A stretch of 7,906 nucleotides of DNA from Elusimicrobiota bacterium (GCA_016194625.1 JACQBB010000209.1:1-7906), one strand, 5' to 3'; positions 1 through 6,443 are shown, counted from the first letter of the stretch. Translations and numbers: made by a program. The notes: a model not told the origin generated them from the sequence alone.

Positions 1-1548
1 AACTACAAGATCTTCATGGGCATCAAGGAGGGCGGCGAGGGCATCAAGCCGATGCCCGGCTCCCGCCCGCTCGATCCCGAGGACTTCTTCCGCGTCAGCG
101 TCCTGTCCGACAACTCCGAGTCGAAGGGCGCGCCGGTGGTGTGGGAGGAGAACCCGACCTACGAGCGCCTGTTCGGCGTCGCGGACGGCAACCAGCGCAA
201 CATGGTCATCCCGGGCGTGGGCATCGTCAAGGCCGACGGCCCCGGCGGCCCGTCCTTCAAGGGCGGCTCGTTCCTGAAGGCCAACGGCGGCTTCCTGGTC
301 CTGCGGGCCATGGACGTCCTGAAGAGCCCCGGCGTGTGGCCGGCGCTGATGAACGCCGTGCGCACCGGCCAGGCGGAGATCGCCGAGGGCGGCCTGCTCG
401 GCATGGCCTCGATGAAGGGCGACATCTACCACATCCCGGCGAAGGTCAAGGTCGTGCTCGTCGGCTCCCCGATGATCCAGATGCTGCTCGCCCAGCATGA
501 CGAGGATTTCACGCTGAACTTCCAGGGCGTCGCGCACTTCCAGCCGACGATCAAGATCACGGAGGAAGCCGTCGACGGCTTCCTGAACTTCGTGAAGCAC
601 GCGGTCGTCGGCTCGGCCGGCCAGATCATGGACATGACCCGCGGCGCCATCGAGCGCGTGCTCGAGTTCGCGGCGCGCCAGGCCGACAGCAACAAGTACT
701 TCACGGCCTCGTTCGGCGCCTTGTACGGCCTGATGCAGGAGGCCTCGTACGCGGCCGGCAAGGCGGGCCGCAGCGAGGTCCGCGGCGAGGACGTCGACGC
801 CGCCCTGCAGGCCAAGATGGACCGCGAGGACGTGCACTACAAGCGGATGTCCGAGCTCTACCAGAAGAACATCTTCCGCGTGGACACGGACGGCGAGGCC
901 GTCGGCCAGATCAACGGCCTGGCGGTGATGGGCTCGCACGGCGTGCAGATGCGCATCACCTTCGTGGCCGGCCCGGGCATGCCGGGCATCGTCTCGGTGG
1001 ACCACCAGGCCGGCAGCACGGGCTCGAGCTTCAACAAGGCGCTGGGCAACGAGTGGAGCTGGCTGGTCCACGAGTTCGGCCGCGACGCGAAGACGGGCAA
1101 GGACAAGCCGGTGCGCGCGCAGATCCGCGTGTCCTACGAGCAGAACTACGGCGGCATCGACGGCGACAGCTCGACGTCGACCACGCTGTACGGCATCCTG
1201 TCGGCGCTGTCGGGCGTCCCGATCAAACAGCGCTACGCGGTGACCGGCTCGGCGGACCAGTTCGGCAACGTGCAGGCCATCGGCGGCGTCAACGAGAAGA
1301 TCGAGGGCTTCTTCGACCTCTGCAGCCACCGCGGCCTGACCGGCGACCAGGGCGTCATCATCCCCAAGACCAACGTGGGCGACCTGCAGCTGCGCCCCGA
1401 CGTGGCCCAGGCCATCAAGGACGGCAAGTTCCACATCTACGCGGTGGACACCGTCGCGCAGGGCATGGAGATCCTGACCGGCGTCGCCTACCAGACGATC
1501 AAGGAGAAGGCGGCCGCCCGCCTCGACGAGATCGCGAAGGTGAAGTGA
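1..1548 (+). CDS. LonB-type ATP-dependent protease (AAA_32 plus Lon proteolytic domain), 5'-truncated
   Basis: The frame is open from the first base, so the N-terminus lies outside the window; 515 residues are visible (numbered from base 1). The segment PVVWEENPTYERLFG and the following GGFLVL region are typical of the AAA_32 (COG1067) family, whose members are about 800 residues long. The missing part should therefore hold the N-terminal region and Walker A. The C-terminal Lon protease domain starts near residue 300 (GQINGLAVMGSHG). Its Ser-Lys dyad is visible as Ser390 in GDSSTST and Lys433 in GGVNEKIEGF. The 43-residue spacing equals that of E. coli Lon (Ser679/Lys722). The family degrades proteins in the cytoplasm. 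At the Walker B-like position the sequence reads FLVLRAMD, with Arg where an acidic residue would be expected, so ATP hydrolysis by this domain may be altered. The gene ends just before a strong terminator, so it is the last gene of its unit. Family assignment is firm; physiological substrates are unknown. Confidence 0.93.
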   Translation, partial: NYKIFMGIKEGGEGIKPMPGSRPLDPEDFFRVSVLSDNSESKGAPVVWEENPTYERLFGVADGNQRNMVIPGVGIVKADGPGGPSFKGGSFLKANGGFLVLRAMDVLKSPGVWPALMNAVRTGQAEIAEGGLLGMASMKGDIYHIPAKVKVVLVGSPMIQMLLAQHDEDFTLNFQGVAHFQPTIKITEEAVDGFLNFVKHAVVGSAGQIMDMTRGAIERVLEFAARQADSNKYFTASFGALYGLMQEASYAAGKAGRSEVRGEDVDAALQAKMDREDVHYKRMSELYQKNIFRVDTDGEAVGQINGLAVMGSHGVQMRITFVAGPGMPGIVSVDHQAGSTGSSFNKALGNEWSWLVHEFGRDAKTGKDKPVRAQIRVSYEQNYGGIDGDSSTSTTLYGILSALSGVPIKQRYAVTGSADQFGNVQAIGGVNEKIEGFFDLCSHRGLTGDQGVIIPKTNVGDLQLRPDVAQAIKDGKFHIYAVDTVAQGMEILTGVAYQTIKEKAAARLDEIAKVK

Positions 1549-1569
1549 TCCCGCGACGGACCCAGTGAA

Positions 1570-1605
1570 GGAGGCCCCCGGCCCGCGCCGGGGGCCTCCG
1601 CTTTT
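1570..1605 (+). terminator. Rho-independent terminator after the LonB-type protease gene
   Basis: A perfect 13-bp GC-rich stem (1570-1582 with 1587-1599) closes a 4-nt loop and is followed by GCTTTT. It starts 21 nt after the protease stop codon and separates that gene from the cytochrome gene. Confidence 0.92.
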
Positions 1606-1611
1606 CCGGCG

Positions 1612-1641
1612 TTCCCGGCCCCGCTCCGGATGATGTACGCT
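1612..1641 (+). promoter_or_regulatory. Candidate promoter of the cytochrome gene
   Basis: TACGCT (1636-1641) followed by GTC resembles the TACACT-G(A/T)C elements found upstream of two other units in this window. The best -35 match is TTCCCG at 1612-1617, 18 nt upstream, which is poor. A transcript from here would have a leader of about 60 nt. This call rests on similarity to the other two sites. Confidence 0.35.
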
Positions 1642-1673
1642 GTCAGGGCACGAGTGTTGCTAGTGGTTTCTCA

Positions 1674-1690
1674 GACGCCGGACCGGCGTC
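1674..1690 (+). promoter_or_regulatory. Hairpin in the cytochrome mRNA leader, abutting the Shine-Dalgarno
   Basis: GACGCCG (1674-1680) and CGGCGTC (1684-1690) form a perfect 7-bp stem with a GAC loop. The stem ends exactly where the ribosome binding site begins (1691). No T-run follows, so it is not a terminator. It could stabilise the mRNA or affect ribosome access. Confidence 0.45.
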
Positions 1691-1700
1691 GGGAGGGGGA
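1691..1700 (+). promoter_or_regulatory. Strong Shine-Dalgarno of the cytochrome gene
   Basis: GGGAGGGGGA lies 6 nt before the ATG at 1707 and fixes that codon as the start. Confidence 0.75.
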
Positions 1701-1706
1701 GCGGAC

Positions 1707-2465
1707 ATGAGGCCGATGCTTCTGGCGACGGGACTGATCCTGGCGGGCCTGTGGGGAGCGCGCGCCGCGCGCGCCAACGAAGGCTCCTGCGTCGATTGCC
1801 ACCGCAAGACGAGCGGCGCCGCCGCCCTCGCGCACGATTTCAAGGACTGGGAGACGTCGGCGCACGGGCGCGCGGCCGTCGCCTGCGAGGCCTGCCACGG
1901 AGGCAACCCCCTGGCGCAGGACAAGGCGCAGGCCCACGCGGGCGTGCTCCGCTCCACCGACAAGAAGAGCCCCCTGTACTTCACCGAGGTCCCGGAGACC
2001 TGCGGCACCTGCCACAAGCCCGAGCTCGACGCCTTCAAGTCGAGCGCCCACTACAAGGAGCTCCACCGGACCGGGCAGGGGCCGAACTGCGTCACCTGCC
2101 ACGGCGCGATGGCCAACCACGTGATCGCCCCGCGCGACATGGAGATGACCTGCACGCTGTGCCACCGCAATCCGACCAAGGCCTACTCGGCGCGCATGGC
2201 GCTGGACAGCGCGGCGTCGATGGTGAAGCGCCTGGAGAAGGCGATCGCCCAGGCCAAGGCGGCGGGGACGGCGACCGTCGGCCCGGAGGCGTCGCTCGCG
2301 GACGCGCGCAAGCTCCTGGCGGACGCCTCGATCCAGTGGCACACCTTCGACACCGCCAAGGTCATCGAGACCACGAGCCGCGCGAAGCGCAGCGCGGGCG
2401 GCGCGCTCAAGGAGCTGGAGCCCGTCAAGGCTCCCGCGAAGGCCCCGGCCAAGAAGCGGCCCTAG
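1707..2465 (+). CDS. Exported pentahaem c-type cytochrome
   Basis: The 252-residue protein begins with a Sec-type signal peptide (hydrophobic residues 5-17, likely cleavage after the ARA at 21-23). Five CxxCH haem-binding motifs follow: CVDCH 28-32, CEACH 60-64, CGTCH 99-103, CVTCH 128-132 and CTLCH 149-153. Extra histidines at 43, 53, 77, 115, 120 and 138 are candidates for distal haem ligands, including two F/W-x-x-S-A-H patterns. Residues 160-235 form a haem-free, mostly helical region with a conserved-looking QWHTFD segment (His at about 211). The protein ends in a Lys/Ala/Pro tail. It is probably a periplasmic electron carrier or redox subunit in anaerobic respiration. No CxxCK motif is present, so it is not a typical NrfA nitrite reductase. 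No partner oxidoreductase or cytochrome maturation gene is adjacent. It is a single-gene unit. The electron acceptor cannot be told from the sequence. Confidence 0.9.
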   Translation: MRPMLLATGLILAGLWGARAARANEGSCVDCHRKTSGAAALAHDFKDWETSAHGRAAVACEACHGGNPLAQDKAQAHAGVLRSTDKKSPLYFTEVPETCGTCHKPELDAFKSSAHYKELHRTGQGPNCVTCHGAMANHVIAPRDMEMTCTLCHRNPTKAYSARMALDSAASMVKRLEKAIAQAKAAGTATVGPEASLADARKLLADASIQWHTFDTAKVIETTSRAKRSAGGALKELEPVKAPAKAPAKKRP

Positions 2466-2468
2466 CCG

Positions 2469-3641
2469 TCAGCCTTTGACGCAGAGGACCTGCTTGAGCT
2501 CGGCCGCGACCTCGACGAGGTCGGCTTGGTCGGCCATGACCCGCTCGATCGGCTTGTAGGCCTCCGGGATCTCGTCGACCACGCCGGCGTCCTTGCGGCA
2601 CTCGACGCCGGCCGTCTGCGCCGCCAGGTCCTCGGCGGTGAAGCGCTTGCGCGCGGCGTTGCGCGACATCCGGCGTCCCGCCCCGTGCGAGCAGGACTCG
2701 AACGACTCCGGGTTCCCCAGTCCGCGCACGATGTACGAGCGCGTCCCCATCGAGCCCGGGATGATGCCGTACTCCCCGCGCCGCGCGCGCACCGCGCCCT
2801 TGCGGGTGACCAGCACCTCCTCGCCGAAGTGCGTCTCCAGCGCCGCGAAGTTGTGGTGGCAGTTCACCGTCAGCCCGGGCGCCAGCGGCCGTCCCGCGAC
2901 GGAGGCGACCTCGGCCAGCACGCGGCCCAGCATCACGCGCCGGTTCATCGCGGCGTAGTCCTGCGCCCAGAGCAGGTCGCGCAGGTACGCGTCGTACTCC
3001 GGGGTGCCCGCGGCGTACCACGCGAGGTCCGGGTCCTTCGGGGCCTCGGCCAGGCGCGCGATCAGGCCCTTGGCCTCCTCGATGTGGCACTCGGCCAGGC
3101 GGTTGCCGATGTTGCGCGAGCCGGAATGCAGCATCACCCACGCGGTCCCGTCGGTCCCGCGGCACACCTCGATGAAGTGGTTGCCGCCGCCGAGGGATCC
3201 CATCTGCCGCATCGCCTTGTCCTGGAGCTTCCGGACGCCGCGGTGCAGGCCGGAGAACTCGCCCCAGCGCGGCCAGGCCAGAGCGGCGGCGTCCGGGGAG
3301 CGGTTCTCGTCGAAGCCGACGGGAACGGCGGCCTCGATGCGCCGGCGCAGCTCGGGCAGGCGGTCGCCGAGCTCGTCGGCGCGCAGGCCCCTCAGCTCGA
3401 CGGCGGCCATCCCGCAGCCGATGTCCACGCCGACCGCGGCCGGGACGACGGCGCCCTTCGTCGCGATCACCGCGCCGACCGTCGCGCCGATGCCGAGGTG
3501 CACGTCGGGCATCGCGGCGACGTGGCGGTACACGAACGGGAGCGCGGCGATGTTGCGCAGCTGGTCGAGCGAGGCCTGGTCGACGTCCTTCGTCCAGACC
3601 TTGATCGGGACGCGGCCGCCGACGGTCAGGCGGACCGGCAC
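2469..3641 (-). CDS. rtcB: RtcB-family RNA ligase (3'-phosphate/5'-OH)
   Basis: The 390-residue protein is close in length to E. coli RtcB (408). It contains all signature motifs: MPDVHLGIGATVG (44-56), GVDIGCGM with Asp73 and Cys76, GGGNHFIEV with His155, LHSGSRNIGN with His172, NCHHN with His263, and CSHGAGR with His319, the residue that is guanylylated in the family. Spacings match the E. coli metal and nucleotide ligands. RtcB joins RNA 2',3'-cyclic-phosphate or 3'-phosphate ends to 5'-OH ends using GTP and Mn2+, in tRNA splicing or RNA repair, in the cytoplasm. The start is GTG at 3641, 4 nt after the lipoprotein stop codon. No ATG or clear Shine-Dalgarno lies nearby, so translational coupling is likely. 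Neither an archease gene nor the rtcA/rtcR neighbours known from E. coli are seen. The 3' end faces the cytochrome gene across 3 nt. Confidence 0.95.
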   Translation of the reverse strand: MPVRLTVGGRVPIKVWTKDVDQASLDQLRNIAALPFVYRHVAAMPDVHLGIGATVGAVIATKGAVVPAAVGVDIGCGMAAVELRGLRADELGDRLPELRRRIEAAVPVGFDENRSPDAAALAWPRWGEFSGLHRGVRKLQDKAMRQMGSLGGGNHFIEVCRGTDGTAWVMLHSGSRNIGNRLAECHIEEAKGLIARLAEAPKDPDLAWYAAGTPEYDAYLRDLLWAQDYAAMNRRVMLGRVLAEVASVAGRPLAPGLTVNCHHNFAALETHFGEEVLVTRKGAVRARRGEYGIIPGSMGTRSYIVRGLGNPESFESCSHGAGRRMSRNAARKRFTAEDLAAQTAGVECRKDAGVVDEIPEAYKPIERVMADQADLVEVAAELKQVLCVKG

Positions 3642-3645
3642 GGGC

Positions 3646-4173
3646 TCAATAGACCGAGTTCCACTCGCGGGTCGTCACGTAGAACTCGACGCGGCGGTTC
3701 TTCGCGCGGCCCTCCTCGGTGGAGTTGTCGGCGAGCGGCTTGCTCTCGCCGTAGCCGTGGAAGCGCATCGAGGGCACCGGCACGCCCTTGAGCGCCAGGT
3801 AGGTCTTCACCGCCTTCGCGCGGCGCCGCGACAGGTCCAGGTTGTACTCGTCGGTCCCGACGTCGTCGGTGTGCGCGAAGATCATCAGCTTGAGCCGCTC
3901 GCTCGACAGGATGACCTCGGCGACGCGGTCGAGCGTCGGGTAGGAGTCGGCCAGGATCTCCGCCTTGTCGAACTCGAACTGGATCTTGGGCAGGTCGCCG
4001 CGGGCGATGCGCTCCTCGATCTCGCGGATGCGTTGGCGCGCGCGGGCCTCCTCCGCCTCGGCCGACGGGGCCAGCGAGCGCGGCGCGGGGTCGTCGTCGA
4101 TCATCACCGGACGCTGATAGCCCGCGCAGGCCGCCGCGGACGCGAGCAGGAGGAGGGGAAGGAGTCGTCTCAC
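3646..4173 (-). CDS. OmpA/Pal-like peptidoglycan-binding lipoprotein
   Basis: The protein has 175 residues. Residues 1-15 form a lipoprotein signal (Arg-Arg, then a Leu-rich core) ending in AAAC, with Cys16 as probable lipidation site; Ala at -3 is an unusual but tolerated lipobox residue. Residues 35-60 are charged and helical, possibly a short coiled coil. The OmpA C-terminal domain spans about 62-167. HTDDVGTDEYNLDLSRRRA contains Asp103 and Arg118, 15 residues apart like the diaminopimelate-binding Asp271/Arg286 pair of E. coli OmpA, and GRAKNRRVEF closes the domain. The protein should tether the outer membrane to peptidoglycan. No tolB or other tol genes adjoin, so it cannot be called Pal with certainty. 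The start is GTG at 4173 with no Shine-Dalgarno; the predicted promoter implies a leaderless message. It is followed 4 nt later by rtcB. Confidence 0.9.
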   Translation of the reverse strand: MRRLLPLLLLASAAACAGYQRPVMIDDDPAPRSLAPSAEAEEARARQRIREIEERIARGDLPKIQFEFDKAEILADSYPTLDRVAEVILSSERLKLMIFAHTDDVGTDEYNLDLSRRRAKAVKTYLALKGVPVPSMRFHGYGESKPLADNSTEEGRAKNRRVEFYVTTREWNSVY

Positions 4174-4179
4174 GGCGAC

Positions 4180-4208
4180 AGTGTAGCGCTCCCCGGGCGG
4201 TCCCGCAA
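4180..4208 (-). promoter_or_regulatory. Promoter of the lipoprotein-rtcB unit
   Basis: On the minus strand TTGCGG (4208-4203) and TACACT (4185-4180) are separated by exactly 17 nt. The same hexamers and spacing occur upstream of the HExxH gene. Transcription would start about 7 nt downstream, at 4173-4174, on the GTG codon itself. Confidence 0.7.
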
Positions 4209-4219
4209 GGCCGGGGGAA

Positions 4220-4228
4220 TGATAGAAT
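4220..4228 (+). promoter_or_regulatory. Extended -10 element of the tRNA-Pro promoter
   Basis: TGATAGAAT matches the extended -10 form (TG-n-TAnAAT) and differs from TATAAT at one base. It ends 15 nt before the tRNA, leaving a short 5' leader for RNase P. No good -35 is seen, as is common for extended -10 promoters. Its upstream region overlaps the divergent lipoprotein promoter. Confidence 0.6.
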
Positions 4229-4243
4229 GCCGGCGTCGGCGGA

Positions 4244-4316
4244 CGGGGCGTAGCTCAATCGGCAGAGCGCGCGGTTTGGGACCGCGAGGTTCTCGGTTCG
4301 ACCCCGAGCGCCCCGA
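4244..4316 (+). tRNA. tRNA-Pro (anticodon UGG)
   Basis: The 73-nt cloverleaf folds without mismatch. The acceptor stem pairs CGGGGCG (4244-4250) with CGCCCCG (4309-4315), and the discriminator is A4316. The D stem is GCTC/GAGC. The anticodon stem CGCGG/CCGCG encloses loop TTTGGGA with anticodon TGG at 4277-4279. The T stem CTCGG/CCGAG encloses TTCGACC. The C1-G72 pair and A73 are bacterial tRNA-Pro identity features. The 3' CCA is not encoded (the next bases are CGCC), so a CCA-adding enzyme must supply it. Its 3' end lies 15 nt from the oppositely oriented stop codon at 4332. Confidence 0.97.
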
Positions 4317-4331
4317 CGCCGCCGGCGCCCG

Positions 4332-4871
4332 TCAGCGCGCCTTCGGCCCCAGCTTCAGGCCGGCGACCAGGCGGTCGAACTCCGGCCGGGCGGAGGCGAA
4401 TTCGCCGCCGACCGCGCTCATGCGCAGCGCGTAGAACCCCTTCGCCAGCGGCACGACCACGACGACCTCGGTCATCGGACCCGGGAGCATCGTCCCCAGC
4501 TTGCCCTTGAGCGGCGTCGTCTCGGTCAGGACCAGGCGTTCGGCGTCCTTGCCGCCGACCTTGACCGTGTCGCGGGAGTCGAGGCGGCGCAGCCCCTGCG
4601 CGTCCTTCAGCAGCTGGTCGACGAAGGCGGCCGGGGTGGCGGCCTCCGCCTTGCCGAGCGGGTGCTTCTCGACGGTGAGCGTCGTCAGCTTGCCGGAGCG
4701 TCCGGCCGGATGCAGAATCAGGGTCTCCAGGCCGACGGAGCGCTTCCAGTCGGCCGGGTACTCGAGCGCGTAGTCGCCCTTCGGGTGGGCCCAGCGCGTG
4801 TACGACAGCGCGGCGGCGGCGGGAAGCGCCGCGGCCGCGGCGGCGAGGACGGCGAGGAGCGCGCGAAGCAT
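4332..4871 (-). CDS. Secreted protein of unknown function, PsbP/DcrB-fold-like
   Basis: The 179-residue protein starts with an Ala/Leu-rich signal peptide (residues 1-21, probable cleavage at AAA-LS). The mature part opens with WAHPKGDYALEYPADWK (27-43), a pattern common in small exported proteins of the PsbP/DcrB/Mog1 fold, where a 'Y-x-hydrophobic-x-Y-P-x-x-W' strand begins the domain. It is followed by alternating strands (50-70, 102-117, 134-151) and a final helix (162-173, PEFDRLVAGLKL), which fits the same fold. No catalytic motif or cysteine is visible. The ATG start lies 1 nt after the stop codon of the HExxH gene, with GGGGA about 5 nt upstream of the start, so the two genes are almost certainly co-transcribed and translationally coupled. 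It may be an envelope partner, inhibitor or chaperone of that protein; this is inference from gene order only. The fold call is tentative. Confidence 0.8.
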   Translation of the reverse strand: MLRALLAVLAAAAAALPAAAALSYTRWAHPKGDYALEYPADWKRSVGLETLILHPAGRSGKLTTLTVEKHPLGKAEAATPAAFVDQLLKDAQGLRRLDSRDTVKVGGKDAERLVLTETTPLKGKLGTMLPGPMTEVVVVVPLAKGFYALRMSAVGGEFASARPEFDRLVAGLKLGPKAR

Positions 4872-4872
4872 G

Positions 4873-6420
4873 TCAGTCCCCGTCCACCACGTAGTCCTTG
4901 TCCACCGGCAGGCTCAGGTCGTAGGGGGGCGCTCCGCGGCCCGCCGCGGCCGCGCGCTTGTCCATCCACGTGACCTCGCGGTTCATCCGGTTGAGGCGCA
5001 TCGTCGAGACCGTGATCTGGTACTGCAGCGAGATCTCGCGGCGCTGGGAGAAGTTCAGGTCGCGGGTCGCCTTCTCCAGGTCCCGGTCCGTCTTCGCCGC
5101 CGCGACGAGCCTCTGCTGCGTCGCGGTCTCCTGCCGCGCCCGCGCCAGCAGGGCTTGCTGGGCCGAGATCTGGCGCTGGAGGCCGGTCTGCGGGTCGGTC
5201 GCCTCGCGCAGGGGGAGGCGGCCGCTGAAGGTCCCCTCGTAGTAGCGGTTGTAGCCGTTGCCGAAGGCCACCTCGTCGGCGAAGGCGCGCGGGTCGCGCG
5301 CCAGGGCCTCGCCGACCTGTGCGTCGCGGTGGAAGGTCAGCCGGGTGTTGTCGTCGTCGCTGTTCATCAGCTCGTCGAGCTTCTTCGAGAGCTGCGGGTC
5401 CTTGCGCATGATCTCGATGAACAAGGCGTTGGTCTTGAAGCCGCGCAGCTCCGAGTCGAGGGTGTAGTAGCGGCCGGAGTACATGTCGTGGATGTGCTGG
5501 AACTCGTGGGCCAGCACGCTGCCGACCATCACCGGGTCCGCGGTCTTCATCGCGGAGGTGATGCCGACCTTCTCCGGGCGGTCGTAGTCGCCGGGGACGG
5601 CGAAGGCGAGCGCGCCCTCCATGTCCTCGTGCACGATCTTCTTGCCGTCGCTGAGGAAGCGCACGACCGTCGGCAGGAGGTGGGCGGTCTCCGCCTTCTC
5701 CGGCCCCTTGGCGCGCGTCAGGACGTCGTACATCGCCGCCATCGCGGGGACGGCGTCGGCGGGCACGTCCTTCTGCTGGAGGAAGCGCAGGAAGGTCGCC
5801 TTGCTGGCGAGCGGCGCCTGGACCTCGGGCGAGGTCAGGGAGCCCAGGAAGCCCTTGTTGGTCTTCAGCGCCAGCGGGTCCGGGAGGTTCGGCGCGCTCA
5901 CCGCGCCCGGCGCGGCGCCGTCGAACACCGCCGCCCAGTCCACGGAGGCTCCGCCGACGCCCTTCACCAGAGACTGCGCGCGCTCGCGCGCGGCCTTGAT
6001 CTGCTCGGGGTCGCCCAGCTTCAGCGACTTGGCGACGGCCTCGGCCGCCTGCCGGACGCTCGGGCCCCACACCGAGGCGAGCAGGGCGGCGTCCCCGTCG
6101 TTGATGAAATTGGAGCTCATCAGGGCGGTGAACTTGTCCTTCAGCCACTCCTCGCCCTTCTTGAGCTTCTCCGCGCGCTGGTCGTCGTTCAGCGCCTTCC
6201 ACGCGTCCGCGTCGAGGCCCTCGAGCCCGTTCTTCTTCAGGTAGGCCTGATAGCGGAAGAAGTGGACGTGCTCCGGGTCGTCGAAGCCTTCGGGCGTCTT
6301 GGCGCCGAGCTTGAGCGGGAGCTCGTCGGCGGCGGCCGCGGCTTTCCTGTCCGGGCGGACCGCGGAGGAGGCGGGGGCGGCGGACAGCAGGACGGCCAGT
6401 AAGAGGAGCGGGATCTTCAT
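4873..6420 (-). CDS. Secreted putative zinc metallopeptidase (HExxH), otherwise uncharacterised
   Basis: The 515-residue protein has a clear signal peptide (residues 1-20, cleavage after ASSA). Residues 35-245 are largely helical with no motif I recognise. At 301-331 it reads SVLAHEFQHIHDMYSGRYY, then TLDSELRGF. His305 and His309 of HEFQH would bind zinc, with Glu306 as the general base. Glu324 (in DSELRGF) is a plausible third ligand, 15 residues after His309, in the layout seen in several putative metallopeptidase families with an HExxHxxD motif and a downstream 'E-x-x-(A/G)' helix. Residues about 412-490 are a long, charged, Gln/Arg-rich helix, probably a coiled coil. The C-terminus is acidic (ends VVDGD). 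No transmembrane segment is seen after the signal, so it should act in the periplasm or outside the cell. Start: ATG 6420 with GAGAGG 10 nt upstream. It heads a two-gene unit with its own promoter. The substrate is unknown, and peptidase activity is inferred from the motif alone. Confidence 0.83.
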   Translation of the reverse strand: MKIPLLLLAVLLSAAPASSAVRPDRKAAAAADELPLKLGAKTPEGFDDPEHVHFFRYQAYLKKNGLEGLDADAWKALNDDQRAEKLKKGEEWLKDKFTALMSSNFINDGDAALLASVWGPSVRQAAEAVAKSLKLGDPEQIKAARERAQSLVKGVGGASVDWAAVFDGAAPGAVSAPNLPDPLALKTNKGFLGSLTSPEVQAPLASKATFLRFLQQKDVPADAVPAMAAMYDVLTRAKGPEKAETAHLLPTVVRFLSDGKKIVHEDMEGALAFAVPGDYDRPEKVGITSAMKTADPVMVGSVLAHEFQHIHDMYSGRYYTLDSELRGFKTNALFIEIMRKDPQLSKKLDELMNSDDDNTRLTFHRDAQVGEALARDPRAFADEVAFGNGYNRYYEGTFSGRLPLREATDPQTGLQRQISAQQALLARARQETATQQRLVAAAKTDRDLEKATRDLNFSQRREISLQYQITVSTMRLNRMNREVTWMDKRAAAAGRGAPPYDLSLPVDKDYVVDGD

Positions 6421-6430
6421 GGGGGGGTTA

Positions 6431-6436
6431 CCTCTC
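6431..6436 (-). promoter_or_regulatory. Shine-Dalgarno of the HExxH gene
   Basis: GAGAGG lies 10 nt before the ATG at 6420. The spacer contains seven consecutive C residues on the coding strand (6427-6421), next to the start codon. Confidence 0.55.
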
Positions 6437-6443
6437 GGCCGTC

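Noticed and set aside
1671..2342. Minus-strand open frame across the cytochrome gene
   Set aside because: It is antisense to a gene with five CxxCH motifs and a signal peptide.
1707..2465. Cytochrome as NrfA nitrite reductase or hydroxylamine oxidoreductase
   Set aside because: There is no CxxCK motif, only five haems and 252 residues; the catalytic features of those enzymes are not visible.
2526..3791. Long open frame on the plus strand opposite rtcB, and a second one at 3004-4434
   Set aside because: They are antisense to rtcB and the lipoprotein gene, have low-complexity Arg/Ala/His-rich translations, and arise from GC-rich codon bias. The second also reads through the tRNA gene.
4317..4331. 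GC palindrome after the tRNA as a terminator
   Set aside because: The CGCCGGCG repeat is short and no T-run follows, so there is no support for termination there.
4718..6402. Long open frames on both strands over the HExxH gene
   Set aside because: Their Arg/Gly/Ala-rich translations have no domain, while the chosen frame has a signal peptide, zinc motif, promoter and Shine-Dalgarno.
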